A DNA stretch of 64,000 nucleotides from Rotaria sp. Silwood1 (taxonomy: Eukaryota > Rotifera > Eurotatoria > Philodinida > Philodinidae). The notes beneath the pieces were generated by a model. That model searched no databases and was not told where the DNA came from. It saw nothing but the letters and a program-made list of their open reading frames with translations. The stretch spans positions 1,433,734 through 1,497,733 of the forward strand of contig CAJNOP010000017.1 in the NCBI GenBank assembly GCA_905250075.1, read 5' to 3'. The position numbers and the translations under genes are program-made. Position 1 is the stretch's first letter. The number at the start of each line of letters is the position of its first letter. Below are positions 60,929 through 64,000 of this stretch, piece by piece.

Positions 60929-63900
60929 ACTTATAAATAATGTTTATGAACTGACTGAGATTTGAATGGTTTTTGTTTTTGTTTTTTTGTTTATTTTGTG
61001 TTGGTGAATAGATTGTACGGTGATCTCGTTCTATCTCTCTCTCTCTTTTATTTAATCATATTTATTCGATTTTACATATTCATGTTGTTTTGTAAACTGG
61101 ATATATATATATATTTTTTCTTTGAATTTTTAATTTATTGTATGTTTATGTTTGTGGTATTTTGATTGTATTTATTCAATGTTTTCGTCTTATATATAGA
61201 AAAAAAGATTATTGGAATTTTTTCTTTTGTATTTTATCAATTTGATTGATAGTCTTTAATCTATTTCAACAGATTTATGTAAGCAGAGATATACTTGTAT
61301 TTTTACTAGCAATTTTTTGTATTATATTCGATATTCAATGCTATACTAAAGTCATATGAAAAAGAACATCTATACCTTGCAACTACATCTTCCAACAGAT
61401 TCAATTGTTCGATATCTCTCCTACAACAATGGCTAGCTGTAGCTCTGGAATAATGACTATGCTATTGGACGGATGATCCAAGACAAATAGTCGTGAGTGA
61501 CTTGTCTCGGACCATTTCATGCCTAGTAGTACTAAGATTTGCACACAGTACTGTACGAATACATGTCGAACATCGTATGCACTAGTGTACTGCGCGGATA
61601 TGATTTTTCATAGACGGACCTGGTCATTTTATAATCAAACCTGCAATCATTTTCCGCTTCATGCATTTTGTTCTTTCATCATGTGGTTCATCATTATTTG
61701 TACATAAATTTTCATTAATAAACGAATTCTTTTACTAAAACAATCTTGGTATCCACTTCTGTGACCTGTACTCCAATATAATAAATTGCTTAATCATGAT
61801 GAAGCCGATTATTACTCCTATGATTTGATTTAAACTGGCACTTTGAACGTGTAAAAATATTTTGAAACGTCAAGATCTCATGAATTGTTGGATCGAGCCC
61901 AACCCGATGGCAGATTACTAGTAGCTATTCAGCTATGGCGACCAAGTCATATGAAACTGACTATTAGTTCATGTTGAAAATGCAATGAAATCTTTTTTTT
62001 CCAAAGATGTAAATTTATCTAACCTATTAATATCTAATCAAAAGATAACAAGTGCTTTCCTTCTAATAGAATTATAAAGTTTTATGAAAAATTTTGGAGA
62101 TTTGAGAAGTCTCTATCAATAAGTAGTGTCTCAAAATTTTCGTGTTTGTTTCTTTTAGTGTAGGAGATACCAGCTTCTCATGAATCAGGCAAATTTCTTT
62201 CAAAAAAAAATTGGTATTTGTCGAAAAGAGTCTTGTGTAACTGAAAAAATCCATGTTGAACGGTAATTCATACATTACAACAACTTGAAACTGTTGTCAG
62301 AAAAACCTAAGCTATATATTAATGACGAAATTACTCGTTAACACTTCTTACTAACAAACTAAGTAATGCCTATTGTTCGCTTGTTTTTATTCATATAAGT
62401 GCTAAAGGAAAGCTACTTAAGCTATATTTTAATTCAGTTATGTTAAAAACTGATTCCTCTTTCCCCTTAATTTTCGATCCGTATTCACTTTACCGTTAAT
62501 TGTATACATGGAAAGTTTTAGTTCATTTGTCGACACTTTGATTAAAATATACATAGGTTGCCCTATACAACTTATTCTTCATAGTGAAATATGATGTTAA
62601 ACGGATATAACTAGTTGAAGTCCTATAAGAAAATTTTGATCTCGAAAAAAAATTTTGATTAATGCTTGAAATTTAAAACAATAAGCATTATGAATTGATT
62701 GAATATGGGATGAAATTTTGATCTCCATCAGACTTTGACTAAATAAGTTATGGAAACTAATGTTCGAATTGAATCAAACTATGGTCAGACTTCGAATAGA
62801 TTGTTCATATCTATCAATTGAGTAAGTGCTATGCCTAATAATCATTAAGGCTCACACTGATTTGGAAAGAAGAATGTGATTTCATGACTTAATATTGCTT
62901 AGTGAAGTCTCATATTGATTCGTCAAAAATTCACCTGGAAAAGGAATCATCATCCGACGAAAAATCTCTTTTATAACTGACGAAGTTTAATTTTATAAAT
63001 CGAAAAATGGTCACTAGTCGAGAACGATTTTCTCTATCTTCTTATTTTCTTGACTGCTCAGCATAGTTTCTCTTTATCTTAGAATATAGATAAAAGTGTC
63101 TGAATTAACCAAACAAAGGAACTCTTGCCATGAGAAGAACAAATATTTAGTGATGTTGAATGAATTTTCGTTATACTACAAGGATTTCACATTAGTGATC
63201 TTATTTTCTATGTAAAACCAATTCGTCCATTGATGTATAATTTCTTTCTAAACAGTTTCTAAGTATTAACATTTGCATATATAGTTACATCTTGTCTTAA
63301 TACAAGAAGCCTTTAGAGTCATTTCTTTAGAAGACTCTTTCTATAGTTATATATTCGTTTCATATATACGTCTATTGCAGACTTTTCCTTCGATGTCTTA
63401 TCTAACACTATCCATATTAAATGAATAGACGTTTGTGAAAGAGTTTATACGGTTCATTATAAATGATTATGATAAATTTATCAAGATATAAATAAAAATA
63501 ATGGTTCATTCAAATAGGCAAATAAAAGGTAAAACTTCAATATATGACATTCAGATCACTGGTGACATTTCATAAATGCATGATTTTCTAATATTTTCTA
63601 AATATTTTTGTTTGTTTGATTGTAACATGTAAACATGCTTGAAGTTTCTGGATTCTCTGCTCACGAATTTCCCTAGTGACTTTCAAGTTCTTTCTTTTAC
63701 TGCTCTTATTATTATATGTTAGACAAAAGAGATACCGAATCAATAAGAAAGCATAATTGATAGAAATTCTTCTGACCTATTGAGTACTCAACGACTAGAA
63801 AGAAGTACTATAGATATGAGAAATAATTGATAGAGAGATTGATAGAACGCAGACAAGAAATATGATATGTCTTGTTGTTTATGTACGTGACTATGATGAT

Positions 63901-64000
63901 GATGTCTTTCTTCCGATAATAATCATTGTCATTCAACGTCGATAATAGAACATAAGAAAAGAAAAAGTAGAGTAGAAAAGCAGTTACCCGAAAACAAATC
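60929..64000. other. Intergenic, no supported gene to the right edge
   Basis: The first few hundred bases are the tyrosine decarboxylase 3' untranslated region, with a CT run at 61034-61046 and an AT run near 61102-61114. After that no open frame with a domain, splice-compatible exon, tRNA or clear repeat was found. A (GAT)n-like stretch occurs at 63893-63903. Confidence 0.4.

Noticed and set aside
1-64000. Horizontally acquired bacterial genes
   Set aside because: These are frequent in bdelloids, but every gene supported here has animal homologues or rotifer-type structure. No candidate had bacterial family identity.

Overview
The window looks like nuclear DNA of a small protostome animal, most likely a bdelloid rotifer. 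It is AT-rich, most introns are about 50-75 nt with GT/AG ends, and a few introns reach 0.5-1.5 kb. The gene set is animal: Rap1 GTPases, RasGRP, tyrosine decarboxylase, a Fuseless-type membrane protein, a DEPDC1-type protein and a rhodopsin-like receptor. An F-box protein and an ADP-ribosyltransferase/TPR gene of kinds that are expanded in bdelloids are also present. No bacterial-type operon, CRISPR array or intact transposon was seen. The species assignment is an inference from gene content and architecture.

Layout, left to right. 1-1047: probable 3' part of an unrecognised minus-strand gene. 2724-3812: single-exon GPCR (minus). 6834-6906: tRNA-like sequence (minus). About 7700-8700: decayed retrotransposon-like sequence. 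10430-11450: diverged tandem array with a unit near 148 bp. 12763-14577: intronless F-box gene (plus). 17024-17113: nine-unit array with an exact 10-bp period. 19090-20051 and 21161-21926: two Rap1-type GTPase genes in the same orientation (minus). 23065-24237: small Mps1/TTK-like kinase (plus). 25800-26660: element relic with tandem-repeat inverted ends and a decayed MULE-type zinc finger. 26823-27199: Tc1/mariner transposase relic. 28532-34386: 12-exon RasGRP (minus) with a CpG-dense putative promoter near 35160-35330. 34.4-44.4 kb: long stretch with no supported gene. 44617-47769: Fuseless-like 8-TM protein (plus). 51249-52824: frameshifted ART-TPR gene (plus). 54030-54746: short DEPDC1-like DEP protein (plus). 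55587-60928: 13-exon tyrosine decarboxylase (plus) with a palindromic MITE in its largest intron. 61-64 kb: nothing supported.

Functionally, the centre holds two Rap1-type GTPases and, about 7 kb away, a RasGRP/CalDAG-GEF, the family that loads Ras and Rap with GTP in response to Ca2+ and diacylglycerol. Tyrosine decarboxylase (tyramine/octopamine synthesis) and a Fuseless-like protein (presynaptic in flies) are neuronal genes further right. I found no wholly new multi-gene system. The most unusual items are the minimal kinase with a myristoylation-like start and DLG in place of DFG, the intron-divergent Rap1 pair, the element with tandem-repeat inverted ends, the nucleosome-length tandem array and the exact 10-bp array. 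All splice models were built by hand from frame continuity, GT/AG boundaries and family alignment recalled from knowledge.
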